NCBI GenBank assembly: GCA_018697195.1
Contig: CM031879.1
Location: 37,249,408 to 37,313,407 of the forward strand
DNA: 64,000 nt
Direction: 5' to 3'
DNA from: Certhia americana
Lineage: Eukaryota; Chordata; Aves; Passeriformes; Certhiidae
Shown: positions 36,469 to 49,700 of the stretch, in pieces
Layout of the letters: the number at the start of each line of letters is the position of its first letter
Position numbering within the stretch: position 1 is the stretch's first letter
Made by a program: the position numbers and the translations under genes
Notes under the pieces: model-generated
Seen by the model: only the letters and a program-made list of their open reading frames with translations
What the model was told of the DNA's origin: nothing
Databases searched by the model: none

Positions 36469-39400
36469 AAACTTCAAACTCGGGCTGCTTTGGCCTTGTC
36501 AGAAAGCAAACAGCTATTAAAACCCATGAACCATTTCCTGGACAGCCCACTCAGCTCTTTTACCTCCAGGAAGGTGACACTGGCAGAATGTGATGTGTTT
36601 TATAGAATGGGAGCTAGCCCTTGCAGGTCCTGCACCAGAGAGAAGGTTTGAATGAGCCTTCAGTGTGGCAGGACTGCTCTGCTCCACATTTCCTCTGTCT
36701 GCAACCTACATAGACCCACAAATGCAGTTTATGGTACTGTCTTGGCTTTCTCACGTATCTTCAACTCTGCATTTCTGCCTCAAACCCTGCCCTGAAATTT
36801 TGTGCAGCTTTCTGCACAGGTGTCTTGTGAGCTGCTTTGGAAAGCTGATCCAACTCAAATCTTATTTAGTTAAATACCAAAATTAATTAATCTGTTTATT
36901 ATTGGCCAGAGGAACTTTATCACCCACAGAGTTCCCTCCCTTCTATCCACTCTGAAACTATGGCTAGCATAACTTCTACTCCCCTAAAAGGAAGGCTGGG
37001 AAAGCACGCTCCTGAAACTCCCACACTGTCATTGAAAAATGCAAGAAACTGTGCACAATGGAGTGGAGGCCTTGTGCTGCAGTCCCACCATGCCTTGTCA
37101 TTTCTCCCATTTGTAGCTGCTTCCAGTGGCTTTTCCTTCCTACATTTCCATTGTTCTGTTCTCCTACCTGCGCCTAAATTTGCACAATATAAAGGCTTAG
37201 CCATAAAACTATGCAGATATTTTAGGGATTAACATAAAAATATCTCTGCACTTAGAATAAAATTGTATACCTGAATGTGCTTCTACAAAATGGTGTCTTT
37301 GCCATATTATTTATTTTAGACTTTTATAATTCCATTGCCTTTTTATGAGGTAATTTTTTAAGACCAACTATAGACCCAATATACAATGAGAACTTGAAGT
37401 ACAGCTTTTAATATTAGGTATAAGCCTACTATTAAACTAAAACTCTGTGTTTTCATTAATAAAATCTGAGAGTACAGTTATACAGGTAGCTAATATTCCC
37501 ATTTTTAGCTAGCCCAATCTGTGTATTAGAAATAAAAAGTGAAACATAATTAGTTTGCATGATTTATTTCCAGATTGCAGACAGAGCTCTTCCCAAATAC
37601 ATGCACCTGTATATTGGTGAAATTTTGGGGCAGGATCAGGCCTGAGGTTTGGTGTTTGAACATAGTTACAAGCCACATAATAACTGAGAGGCAGAGGCAT
37701 TTACAGCAACACACTCCGGGATTGCAAATGCTCACTGTGCTGTTTATTCGCAGTGCTTCAGCAGTAAAAAAATTCTGTTTCAGATGTGGCTCCTTTCCCC
37801 TTCTTTCACAATCCATTTTTCCTGACTCTAAAATTTTTCTCTTGAACTTCTGCCCTGCTGATAAACTCAGTTTACAGCAAATGTAATTATTTTTTGTGAT
37901 TATTTTTTATAATTATTTTAATATTATTCATTAGTTCTGTAAAATTATTTCCATCTCATTCTCTTTCATCTTGCTTTTACAAGAATTTAAAGGACAAATC
38001 CAATTTCTATATGCTATAGAGATTCATCTTTGTGTAAAAACTTACTGCCAAATAAACACGCAGATGCCACTCAGGAATACTGTGGCAATGGAAAACATTG
38101 ACTTGAACCATTTTTTCAAGTCTGTTTCATCAAAACATATTCAGATCTTACCTTGAGATGCTGATACTGCTGTAATCATGTATGTCCAAAGGAAAAATCC
38201 CATAGGAGTGTGTTCTAGGGGAGAAAACACAAATGAGTGTTCACATGTGACTGTAGCATTATAACCATCATTCTGCTAGTTCTCTGGACTTCAAAGCATG
38301 AAGGCCAGAATATTAGCAGAAAATTACTACAGTTACACACTCCCAACTATTCTCTGCAATATATTTTCAAAAAACATTTACAGTATGTAAATAAAAAATC
38401 TTTTGAGGGGTAGACTTCAGCACATTAATGCAGGAAAAAAAAAGGGTTTATTAAGAAAAGGTTATGGTGGAGATGGTTTGTGCATAACACTGCGTACTAA
38501 ATTTTATCTAAAATTTCTTTAAATGCCAAGTGGAATGTGCATGCTGCCTCTAGAATAAGAAAACTTAAAAATTATCTCTCCATTAACAGGTCACCAGAGT
38601 TTAGGGAGGAAAGGTGTATTCAGAGCTGAAGGACAACAGACTGTAGCAAATAAGACACATTGACTAGATCTTGGCAGCCATACACTGATCATTTAAGCAC
38701 TGACATTTTGCCTATGTGAAAATAATTCTACATATAGAGCAATTAGGTGGTCCTATATCTACTAGAATCCATGGTAAATGATTCCCTAAGATCAGAGATT
38801 TGAGAATCTCGCTTCAAAGAGATAGTCTGAAAAAATGTCTTATACATGTATTTTCTAATTCTATGAGTAGTTTTTGTGTGGGGAAGCTTGAAGACCTGCT
38901 TCTGTACTGATGTCACACTCTGGAGAAAACCAGTAGTGAATGATGTCACAACTTAATCACTGGAAATGCTGAATAAAAGGAATGTGTTTATGTTTTGGGG
39001 AGTGTTCTTTAATTAAAGTGGAATGTGCCATGCACACTTAATTTATTGGGGTTAACACAGAGGGCTCCGGCTGGTGCCTTGAAAATCACTTTTTTAATGA
39101 AGTCTCCCTTTGTGTCTGATGATACAAATTGCTCTGGAAAAAAAAATAGAACATATCTGCTTTGCAAAGCTGAATAGGCAGTAGCTTACTTTTGTCATTG
39201 ATAGCTAAAATGGCATTCAGGTGATTACACCTGTGTGCTCTGCTGCTCTGACAGGGGGATTGACTCAGTATTTTGAGACCAGGGGTTTCATAGCAGCAGC
39301 ATTCTTTTTACTATGTGTGTCTTTGAGTCTGGATAAAAAAAGCTCCAAAATGGTATTTTTCTGGTGAGAATAAGCCTGCCTTGTTTATTGCAAGTTATAA

Positions 39401-40281
39401 ATAAAGCTTTAGCTAAATTTTTTATTCCTTATTTCATGATTCACAGTTCAGTGGGATACAGGTTTTAGTAAAAATTAGAAACAGACAACTGAAAAACAAA
39501 GTAGTATCTCAAGACAGAACTATGAAGTGATGATAGCATCTACGAAAATAAAAAGTATATGATATGATGCTCTTTTTTTATGGTACCCATATACCCTGGC
39601 ATTGATTTTTTATTTATTTTATGATCAGTAAACAATTTTAATCAGCTTATTAAACTGATTTAATTTCAAAGACACAGTGGAAAACTAATTTTTTATTAAA
39701 AATATTATTTGGAGAAAGGTTAGGGAACTGGGGACTACATGGAGGTAGGTAAGTTCAACTCTGAAATTGCTGCTTCAGATATGGCCAAGTATATGACCAA
39801 ATATATTTTTTCTGAGACAAGTCCTTGTTCAGCAACCTTTGGGAAGCAGATCAGTTGTCCTACTATGATGAATCCTTGTCTATTCTTTATTTATAGCTGC
39901 TTATACTGGAGACTTTGTGTGTGTGTGAGACCTCTGTAAGGTCATAAGACATACCAATTGTTCTGCAGCTGTGCTTGCTACTTCTACAGAAAAGTGTTTT
40001 CAGGCCTTTTTTTGTACACTGACCACAGAACATCTGTATAGAAAGGTGTACTGTAGATAACAACCAGAGTCTGAAGGAAAATAAGTAAGAGGTAACACTG
40101 ATTGCAATGAATTTTGATCTGGTAATCACATAGAATCTAAAAATAATTTTTTACACTGAGGGGTTTCTAAACAGGCACATCCACAGTTCACTGAAATTAA
40201 AGGATCTCAGGAAACTTGATATGAGGCTTGGGAAGAGGCAGGGCCAGAGCAACATCTCTGAGCACATATCTCTGGCGCACC

Positions 40282-40314
40282 ATTGGCTGCTTCTGTATCC
40301 ATGTGAAGTATAAA
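40282..40314 (+). promoter_or_regulatory. Candidate PTPRQ core promoter (inverted CCAAT plus TATAAA)
   Basis: ATTGG (inverted CCAAT) at 40282-40286 is followed by TATAAA at 40309-40314, 106 bases before the predicted start codon at 40420. A start site near 40340 would give a 5'UTR of about 80 bases. Motifs this short occur by chance; position relative to exon 1 is the only support. Confidence 0.35.
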
Positions 40315-40419
40315 TGTGTGTACTAGTTTTTCCCTTAGGATATTCTGACATGTTTTTGCTTTGAAGCTGTGGTGATACAAGCACTTAAGAGGTACTGGGA
40401 CTATAACATTTCTTTCTCT

Positions 40420-40467
40420 ATGGATCAACCAATTCTTCTTCTGCTTTTATTAAAATATTTATTTAAG
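40420..40467 (+). CDS. PTPRQ: PTPRQ exon 1: signal peptide
   Basis: Sixteen codons, MDQPILLLLLLKYLFK, end at a strong donor (AAG|GTAAGA at 40468) in phase 0, matching the phase-0 start of the exon at 43060. The leucine-rich core is that of a secretory signal. Mammalian PTPRQ also starts MD followed by a Leu/Ile/Phe run (memory). The context has G at +4 but T at -3, so initiation is only moderately favoured. It is too short to be found by ORF length; splicing and phase are the evidence. Confidence 0.65.
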
Positions 40468-43400
40468 GTAAGAAAAATACTCTGGTTTTTGGGAGTGGAT
40501 AAATAGTCAAAGTGAATGTTGAAAATTGATGGTTTGTGATTTGGACTGGGTTATTTTTTCCCGATGTTCTATCTCCCTGTTCACAGGGAGCTCTCATTTA
40601 GTACTACTGAACAATCCCAGTCTCCTTTCTACTTAAATAGTTGGAAGCTCCTTTCAGATCTTTAATCTGCTTTATTGTCTGTTTCTTTGGGTTTAATGTT
40701 GTTCCCCAGAAGTAAGAGATCCCAGCATCTTTAAGTCACCTCTTCGACAGGTATGGTATGAATTAAAAGCTTTTATGAGTTCATTGTCATGCCTCTAACA
40801 GTGGTAAAAAGCAGACCCTTGGGGAGGACTGTAAGAATAGCATATGAAAATTATCTATCCTGTGTCAGTTTTCCATCATTTGAAGCTTAAGAACTTCTTG
40901 AGGTAGGTATATTTGCAGTGCCACTTGTGAGCTTCATTGTAGTTCTCTTTTATTAACTTGAACTTCTGTGAACATGAATGGGCCTCCTCTGACACCCCTT
41001 GAAATTTTTCATACTTATTTTAAGACTTGTCAGATAAACTATTTATTTTGTGAATAACTCTCTATTTTTCCCTCTTTAAATCTGAAGCATAGCAGCTTTT
41101 GTGTTTCATCCATCATGGTGCGTGTACTTGAAGAGAAAATGAAGATCAATCTCTGCACACTTTTGGCTACTTAAGATTTTATTGATCTCTGCTGTATTTC
41201 CCCTCAAGTGCCTCCTTTTCAGACTGAGAGGCCTATTTGAGTCTTATCTTGAGATGCAGTTGATAGCTAAAGTCAATAAGTTGTTTGTCTCCTGGCTCCT
41301 GTGTAGCTAGCCTAAAGAAAGAGTTGAATCTTAGGTTTTTTGTCAATTTAATATTTTTAAAAAATTATTTTTAAAATTGCCTCAGGCTTTAGATAAGGGC
41401 CTAAAAAGTGATGGCAAGATGCTGGCAACAAAAAGGAACAGTCTAAATCCCTCTCATTAGGTACAAGTACAGAACAATTTTTGTGTACACTTGAAAATGC
41501 ATTTCTTTTTTTTTAGGTCTAAGTAGGATGTATTTATGTATAAATGGCACACAGTTGCTGGTGGTAGAAAATTATTAAAAATTGTTAATTCAATTACTGC
41601 CAAATACATATTTTTTATCTTAAAATCAGATTTTTCTCCCCTTTGAATTGTCTGGGCTAGACAGATTGTGTTTTCAGGGAATGCAAGCCAGCTATATACC
41701 CTACATACTGAATTAGAAATCTGCAAATTTTCCTGGAAAAATGTTCCTTAAGCACTTTTGAGTGCATCAATATTATAAGTCCATTGTGCCAGTTCATTCT
41801 AGTGGTGGTATATTCCCTCTTGTAAAGGATTTATAGAGGCTTTATAAGCTTTACAAAGTTTATACTTCACATTGTATAATCTAAACTCAGAACACTGAGA
41901 TATTGATAGAGCTATAGTTATGTTAGTTATTCATTAATTAAAGGAAATGATGTTAAACCAAACTGAATACCAGAGTATATTGTACCTAAAAAAAAAAAAA
42001 AAAAAAAAAGAAAAAAAGAAAAAAAAAATAGAAGTTTTTTTACTTATTATGGTTTTGGTTTGGAGTTTTTTTGTGCATGGTAGATTGCTTTACAAGACAA
42101 CAAAAAATAATACAATAATTAAACTCCTAACTTTTATTTTTGTGTCCTTGGGGTTCATGCCTGATTTTTTATTTTGGTTTAGTTTTTTGTAATAGATTTT
42201 AAGTTCGTTGCCAGGATGGCATTTATATGTCATCTCAATTCATTAAAAAAAGCAAAAATGGACCACAAAAGACAGAACTGCAGTATTTTATAAATGTTTT
42301 GTGATAGGGATGGGCATCACATGCACTGATTTCTTTGAATGTTGGATGTGATTCAGGTTTATCTTAAATTAGATCAAAGCAGCCCATAAGTTCTTGGTTA
42401 AAAATGAAATTCAGAGAAGGAAGCTGCTTCTCTGAAGTGTTAAGCCAAAGTCCTTTAAAGGCAGGTAAAATTGCCAAAAAAGGTAGTGACAAAAATGCAG
42501 AAGACTTGTGTCCAGAATGAGTTCCCTTCTGCAAGAAGCTAAAGCATTGAATGAAATTTGCTTTGCCATGGCTAAACAAGATTGCTAGGGAGTTGTTTAA
42601 TAAATTCTTCCTTTACCTCTTGAAAGTGGTTGTTTATTATTCTGAAATAGTTGAAAAATTTGAAAGTGATGCCACTGAAGTTTTTAATGTGTAATGTAAG
42701 GATAGGACTGAGTCCTCCAGCCCCTGACTGCCTGTAACTGTGGCTACAGTAAGAACATTAAAGTGAAATCTCTGATAGTGTTTCTAATATAAAATGAGGA
42801 CATATTTGTGTCAGCTGACATGATTTTTCCACCTCTGGAGAGAGAAAAAAACCTAGAACCTGTACCTGCAGAATTTAAAAAATATTAGGAGGTCTCTGTG
42901 TCACACTGTAGAGCTGGTGATACTGGTCCATGTAAAAACTATTGCTAGCTGACAAGCTCTAGATAAAATTAAATAAAATTGACAGATTTTAATTATTTAG
43001 TTAGAGGTATGTTTGCTGCATTTTCTACTAAGTTGCACTCATGTATGTTTGTGTTACAGGAATCACAGTGTATGTACTGTGACCAAGCGAAGAAGCCTGC
43101 TAGAAGAGTTCTGATGGAGTGGACTGAACTGCCCAGAGGAGAGGATCCAGACTATTATATTCTGACATACCAGCAAGCAGATGCTTTCAGTCAAAAAGTA
43201 TATTTTATCAATCTAAGCAATAATTTGTTCCATTTTATTTAAGCTGTAGGTAGCAGTAATTAATAGCGTCGCATGTTTGTTCGGTTTGTAGGTTTTTTCT
43301 AAAAAAAATAAAATAAAGTAAAATAGCAAATAATGAGAAAGGGTAGAAAAAATTTATTGGATTTTTAAATTCATGTTATTTATGTGTGCTCTTACAGAGT

Positions 43401-46400
43401 TCTACTGAAGCCAGTGGGACTCAAAAGACCCTTGTATCCAGTTTATATCCTGTATAAGTATCCTGTTTAATAAGGATGGATAGTCATATGCTCGAAGTTA
43501 AGAATATGTAAATTCTTCAAAGTACTGTGGTTTAAAGGAGGAGTTTGACTTCTCCAGGAGATGCACAGATGCTACCCCAAGAGCTCAATGGGAAGGTATT
43601 GTTCTTATTTTGAGTGCAGGATGTTCTGGAATTTAAAGAAATATGTGGATTTTAATATGAAGGTGTTCATTATTAATGTTATTTCTAAAGGGCTTTGTTT
43701 CAAATGCATTGGGTATTTTGCAGTGTAACTGTAGCCTGAAGTTTGACATGCAGCACTATAAGCTCTTCTTCTTAAAGCTTCAAAGATCACTTACAAACTG
43801 TGTTTTTATTACTTTCACTATAATCAGAAATTCTTTTAACTTGCAGAATGTAAAAAACATTTCTAAAGTTGAACAGAAACCTGTCAGTACTACAGTTCTG
43901 CTCCAGGAAAGCAGGAAGTATGATATTACAATAGAATCCCTGAAAAAAGGCCAAACCTTAAGCGTAAAATCATTTAAAACACGTAAGTCGAGTAACACAA
44001 AAATATTTTGGTATCGTTATAATTAGTCTAATACTGAAGATTAAAAACTATGGGTTCAGATCCCAAGGCTACTCATGTATTTAGAAACTTTACATTGATG
44101 TATGTTTTCAGTCATGAAGTGTTGAAGGAATAATTTTATATAATGTGTTTGGTTAGTATTACAATTCAAAAATATAAGACTGGTGTAAAAGTTTGTGAGA
44201 TTTTTAAATATTACAGGTTTTGTTATACTACAGTAATTCTAGGAGAAGAAATTTATGAAAGAGGACCATGTAAAAAAGTTACTTAAAGGCTCACAATTTC
44301 ATAATAACCTAGGCTCATTGTCTTATATAAAATTTTTAAAAAATAATGTTTGTTTCAACTTTATAACTTTATAACTTTATAACTTTATAACTTTATTCCC
44401 TCCTTAAAAAGGGTTAATAAGTATCTTGAAGTTCTCAGAATTTTGATTGTCTGGGACAGACTTTCATTATAAGAATGTATGAGTTTAGTCACTGAATTTA
44501 TATAAACACTGTTTATAGCTGTAAATCCATTCAGGACCACAAGTTCCACTGGTTACTAGAAAGAAGGGGCTTTCCAATCTTTGTCAATTAAAACAGTTTA
44601 TAGCATTATCTTTGTACACATTGCAAGCTCATACTACAGCATATCTTTGGGATACAGACTTGTATCTGAATTCAAGCAACGTAGTTGGGAAAAAAACACA
44701 GTAAGCTGAGAGCATTGCAGGAGCCATCAACTGCTGAAAGAACATTCAGTGAGCAACAGAAAATAGTTATGCTGCTAATGTGTTACTCCACTTAGTGTCT
44801 ATTCCTTAACTGGTATTCTATCCAAATATGTACTTTTACAGTTAAAACACTCCTGAAAGTGTGCACTTCTATCTCTGCTTGCTTCAGACATAAGTTAACA
44901 TACCATGAAAATAAAGGAAAACATGACTTTCTTAAATGACACTGTATTTCCTTCTCTATTTGGTGTATCCCTCGTGCCTTCTCAAAAAAAAAAAAATTGA
45001 TGAAATAAAAATTTGAGTTAATTTTTTTTTTGCGTCAAATACTGTTTTTTTTTTCTTTTTTGTTGTCTAATAGGTGGAATTTCAGAAAATGACATCAAAA
45101 CATTTGTGACAGCTACTACAGTGTCTTTTAATTGGAGTATGATGATCAAAGAATTTTCAGTTTCTCTTTTCCTGAATGGTACTTCTCAGATTATAAAAAG
45201 ACCCAGTGGATTCTTTGTATGGAGAAATTTGGCACCTGCCACCATTTATACATTTAAGTTTATATTTGAACAATTAAATCCTGAATTTGTAAATATGTCT
45301 CAATCACTGGATATTCAAGCTGAAACAGGTATGTATTAGAGTTTCTTGTAGTCACAGTGAATGCAAGTTAGTATTACATATTTTCTAGAAGGGTTAAGAA
45401 TAAATTGTAAAATCCTGCATTCCATTTTACGTATTTTAGTATATATGGATGTTATTTCTAGAAAGAAGAAATAAATTGAATGTTAATGACATAGGAAGGT
45501 TATTTCTAATTAATACTTAGAATTTCAGGAGAAAGAATTCAAATTGCATATGCAAACATTTAAATTATATTTTTGCAGTATAAACTAGAGTGGGATCAAT
45601 GCTGAAGTTAAGCTTTGAAATTATTGAAGTGTATGGGTTTCATTTTCTATGTACTTTCAATGAAAGGCAGATAAAATCCTGAGTTTGGTAAGGATTTAGA
45701 ACACTTTCTAAAGCACTCAAAATTATTGGATTTTTATTGTTGAGTAGCAAGCTTAGCTGTGCTGTTGTGTTAGAAGTGTTGTGAGTCAGACATGATTGAA
45801 TCAAATTCAAGGAAATAGTTATTTTCATAAACTCAAGAAGATATTAAAAACAAATGATTTGTTAAATTGATTTCTATAATTAAAAAAATTAAGTCATCAT
45901 AAACTAGACTTGAAAATTAATTTATTTTCTAGTGTATGCCAAAGATTAATGGAACTCTTCTTCTTTGTTTTCTTCACCGGGTTGCAATTGCAGCTTTTAA
46001 TTTAGTCAACCAGATTTTGTAAAACACTCAGGACTTTGAAGGAGTGTAGGTTTATAATCACTGAATGTTTTGGGGGTTAAAATGATAACTTAATTAAATG
46101 CTATCGTCCTCAAGATGTCTGTGTAATTATAAGAAATCAGCACCACTGCCATGAGTAATACAGCATATCTTTAAAATCCTGTCCTTGTTCACCTATAGGC
46201 ACCTGTTCCCAGGGGTGGGTGGCATTCCAGAGCAGCTGCTACCGAATGGGTAAGGAGAGCATGCCTTGGAAGGTGGCACAACAAACCTGTGAAACCTCTT
46301 CACAAGGGGCACATCTGCTTGACATAGGGAGTGAAGAAGAACATGGGTTTGTGCTGTCATATCTTCAGAAAATTAGTCGAATAATCATGTTATGGACAGG

Positions 46401-46661
46401 TCTTAATGACCTAAAGGTCAGTAAAATTAACCTTTTTGTTATTACAGATATGGAAGCAAGAGATTTTTTAAATAGAGGAGCCAATCCTTTGGAATAAAAA
46501 TTACTAAACAGTCCATTGATTATTTTTCATATGGTTATTGGCGTTTAGATGAGGAATCATTGTTTCTCCCTATTTAGAAATGCTGAAAATATTTAGAAGG
46601 CCATAGCTGGGAAAAAATAAAACAACTCAGCCCATAGTATATACTTAGCCTGTAATTCTGT

Positions 46662-46705
<44 letters not shown>

Positions 46706-49700
46706 ATTTCCCAGAGATATTATTTTGCCTGTAGGTGGTGCTGTATTACCAGATTTTAAATCTCAGTCTACACACTCGTTACCATGGGTATCAAAGTCTG
46801 AGGTTGGCTTTCTCAGTTTTGATGCAGATCTGAAATGTTGAGTGTTGAGCTTAGTGAGGCCTGTCCACTATAGATGGAACAAGGTGTTTCTTGTAAAATA
46901 TTTCCTGTTCCTTGAGTTTGGGATATGAAAGTTCTTAATGACACATCTACTGTTACAAAATGATTCAGCGTGGTGTGGTATGTGTGATTTGGGAAGAACT
47001 ACAGACATAAATGAAAGCATTGGGAAAGCCCTTGGAAAGATGGGAGGCACTGTGCCAGAAATTTGGGACACAGGCATCTGTGATCTGGTTTAGTGAAAAC
47101 TTATTTTGTGCTAAGTATAGAAGGTTGGGACAAAAAATCTACACACTGAAATTTAATTTTAGTATTTTTTTGTAAAATTATTTAAAAATTATTTTAATGT
47201 GAAAATAGTAAAACCAAAGCAAACTTCTCGTGTAAGAGCAGGAGTGGTAAGTGTCACACCACATGTCATAGGTACAGAAAAATTCCTTTTTGCAGACTCT
47301 CTTATATGATGAGGCTACACAAGTCAGAGTGGGATAGCATGCAGACTGAGGAAACACAAATCTGTCTAGGTTAGGGAAGCACTGTAACCATCCTGGTAAG
47401 TAAAGCACCAGGAATAGATACTCTTTACATGTAATATTATTATATTAATATGACTCCAAAGTCACTTCTCAAATTGCTATAAGTTTTACACCGTAGTGAT
47501 ATTCCTGCAGTAACCAACTGGGTATTTTAGAAATAAGATAGTATTTGTAAGAGGCTGTCAGAAGCATTATATTTTTGAAAGCTGGAAAGACTACTGGAAA
47601 GGCAGGTTTTTTAAGCTCTGATTGCACAGAAAATTGTTGATTGCCAGTTTGGAATTTGACTGTTAGTCAACTGTTTAATCATTACACACATTTTTATGTT
47701 TGTGGGAGTCATTCAGTTAAATTAACTTGATGAGAACCATGTTTTAAGAACAGCAAGGTATAATAATGAAATGCTTGTTTTACATGAACTTCTTTCCTAA
47801 ATATTTGTACTTAATTAGTGTGTTCAAGTGCTGTCTGAACATGTTTCAATCTGAAATGTCGTTGTTGTCCTAACAGCTGAGAAACCAGCAAACAGGAGAA
47901 GGGGGGAAGATAGCATTTCCTCATCTGATTGTGAATGTAGCCATGATTTTTTTTCAGTTAAATTTTTTGTTTTCAGACTCAATTTATGGGTATTTTTGAC
48001 TGAATGATTTTTAAGTGAATCCCCTTTTTAGAAAATTATCCATACAAGATTATTATTTGATTAATAACGATTTTTAAAGTCTTGTTTGTAATGATGAAAC
48101 ATTCTCATGTGACATATTATATTACACTATATTATATTATTATCTTTTAATCTTTTGTAATAGAAGGGATGGAATTTTAGATTGAAGCCTTTATTAAAAA
48201 TAGCCCTCTATAATTAACTTATGAAATACATAAATTTTGGGTATTTAGGAATACTCTTGCAATGAGGGAAACTTTAATAATTTATAAATATAATCTAAAA
48301 ATATCTGGGGTTTATTTTTTTCAATCTAGGAAGAAGGTCAGCTCCTGTGGACAGATGGATCTCCTTATCTTCTAAAAGACAGTATCTCATCCCTGTCAAT
48401 GATACCAGAAAATCAAACTGATTGCTATGCCTTGCAGAGAGATCCCACTGGCCCAGACTATTTCTTCACAGGATTTTTCTGCTATGTACAACTGCCATAT
48501 ATTTGTGAATATGAATGTAACTATATTTTTTCAATCTTTTGCATTTATTTTTAAAAACCTTTCCCTGATTATGTTTATATTTAAAGATACAAATATAAAA
48601 ATAAAAGGGTTTTAATGATTTTCAATTTTTAAAAAAAAAATTTTGATGTTGTTTTGCAGTACCTCTTGTTCCAGAAAACTTCACGTTTGATGTGCATGAT
48701 GTGAAGACAACTGAAGTTGTATTTGTGTGGAGCAGTATGGACATGTGGCTTAAGTCAGGCTTTGCACTTGTACTTAAGTACTATTTTGATCAGCAGAAAC
48801 CATACATTCTGAACTTACCTGTGAATACAACTCAAACAAAAATTGGGCAGCTATCTCCAGGCCTTCTCTATAGTTTCTTATTAACAGCAAGGAGCCCAGA
48901 AGGAGCACAGACTAGCTTAATTCCAATTCTGAAGGTAGAAACAAGTAAGTTACAAAAATAAATAATAGTAATAACCAGTTAACCATATTTTTAAAATATT
49001 TTCCCTTTAATTGCACTGTTTCCTGTATTCTCTGATATATTGATATATTTATCAATATTTACTGTATCTGATTCAGTGTCAAGGTTGCTTTATTAGATTA
49101 GCTCTGACAGTATTTAGCCTGTATGTAAGTGTGCATTGTTAGGTTTTCAGGCTCTATTTAAAGCAAACAAACAAACAAAAAGACCCAACAAAAAGCCCCA
49201 CAGTTATTAATGAAAGGCATGAGGAACTATTACCATATTTCTGTTCCTAATCTTATTCAACAGGGCCCTTGCACTCCCAGAAGTTAGAGGCTACCTATGT
49301 TTCATCTGCAGAAATACATTTAAAATGGGACCCTCCACAGCATTCATACAGTGCTTCTTTTCATTACTACCTGGTCAACATATTGGATATTGAAACCAAC
49401 ATCTGGGAACAGTTACCAGTTGAAAAAAGCAAGACTTCAATAGTCATACGAAATATAAAACCTTATCATCAGTATCAGTTATATTTACAGAATGTAGCCA
49501 AGAAAGGAACTCTAAGCTGCCACGAGAAGCCTATATTAATCACAACAGGTGATGTATCCATTTTCTAGCTGTTTTATTTCACTAGACAGAGTTTAAATTG
49601 AAAATACAAGGCATAAAGGTATTTTTAAATCCTTATCAGGTTGTGGTTGTTGGGATTCTTTTCAGAACCTTCCAAAATTGTGAAAGTACCAATCCCTTTA

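Larger units (their letters stand above)
34006..40281. other. OTOGL 3'UTR and OTOGL-PTPRQ intergenic region
   Basis: About 6.3 kb without a supported gene. The 3'UTR starts at 34006. Candidate polyadenylation hexamers AATAAA lie at 34082, 35209, 35380 and 36106; which is used cannot be told. A local repeat lies at 36395-36468, and a somewhat GC-richer patch at about 36480-37170 has open frames on both strands but no coding evidence. Confidence 0.75.

Noticed and set aside
36480..37232. Open frames on both strands in the OTOGL-PTPRQ interval as a small gene
   Set aside because: Complementary frames over slightly GC-richer DNA, with no domain, signal peptide or splice structure.
41080..41260. 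Possible ancient antisense CR1-like fragment in PTPRQ intron 1
   Set aside because: A vague resemblance to dispersed-repeat phrases without a diagnostic end, so it is not reported as an element.
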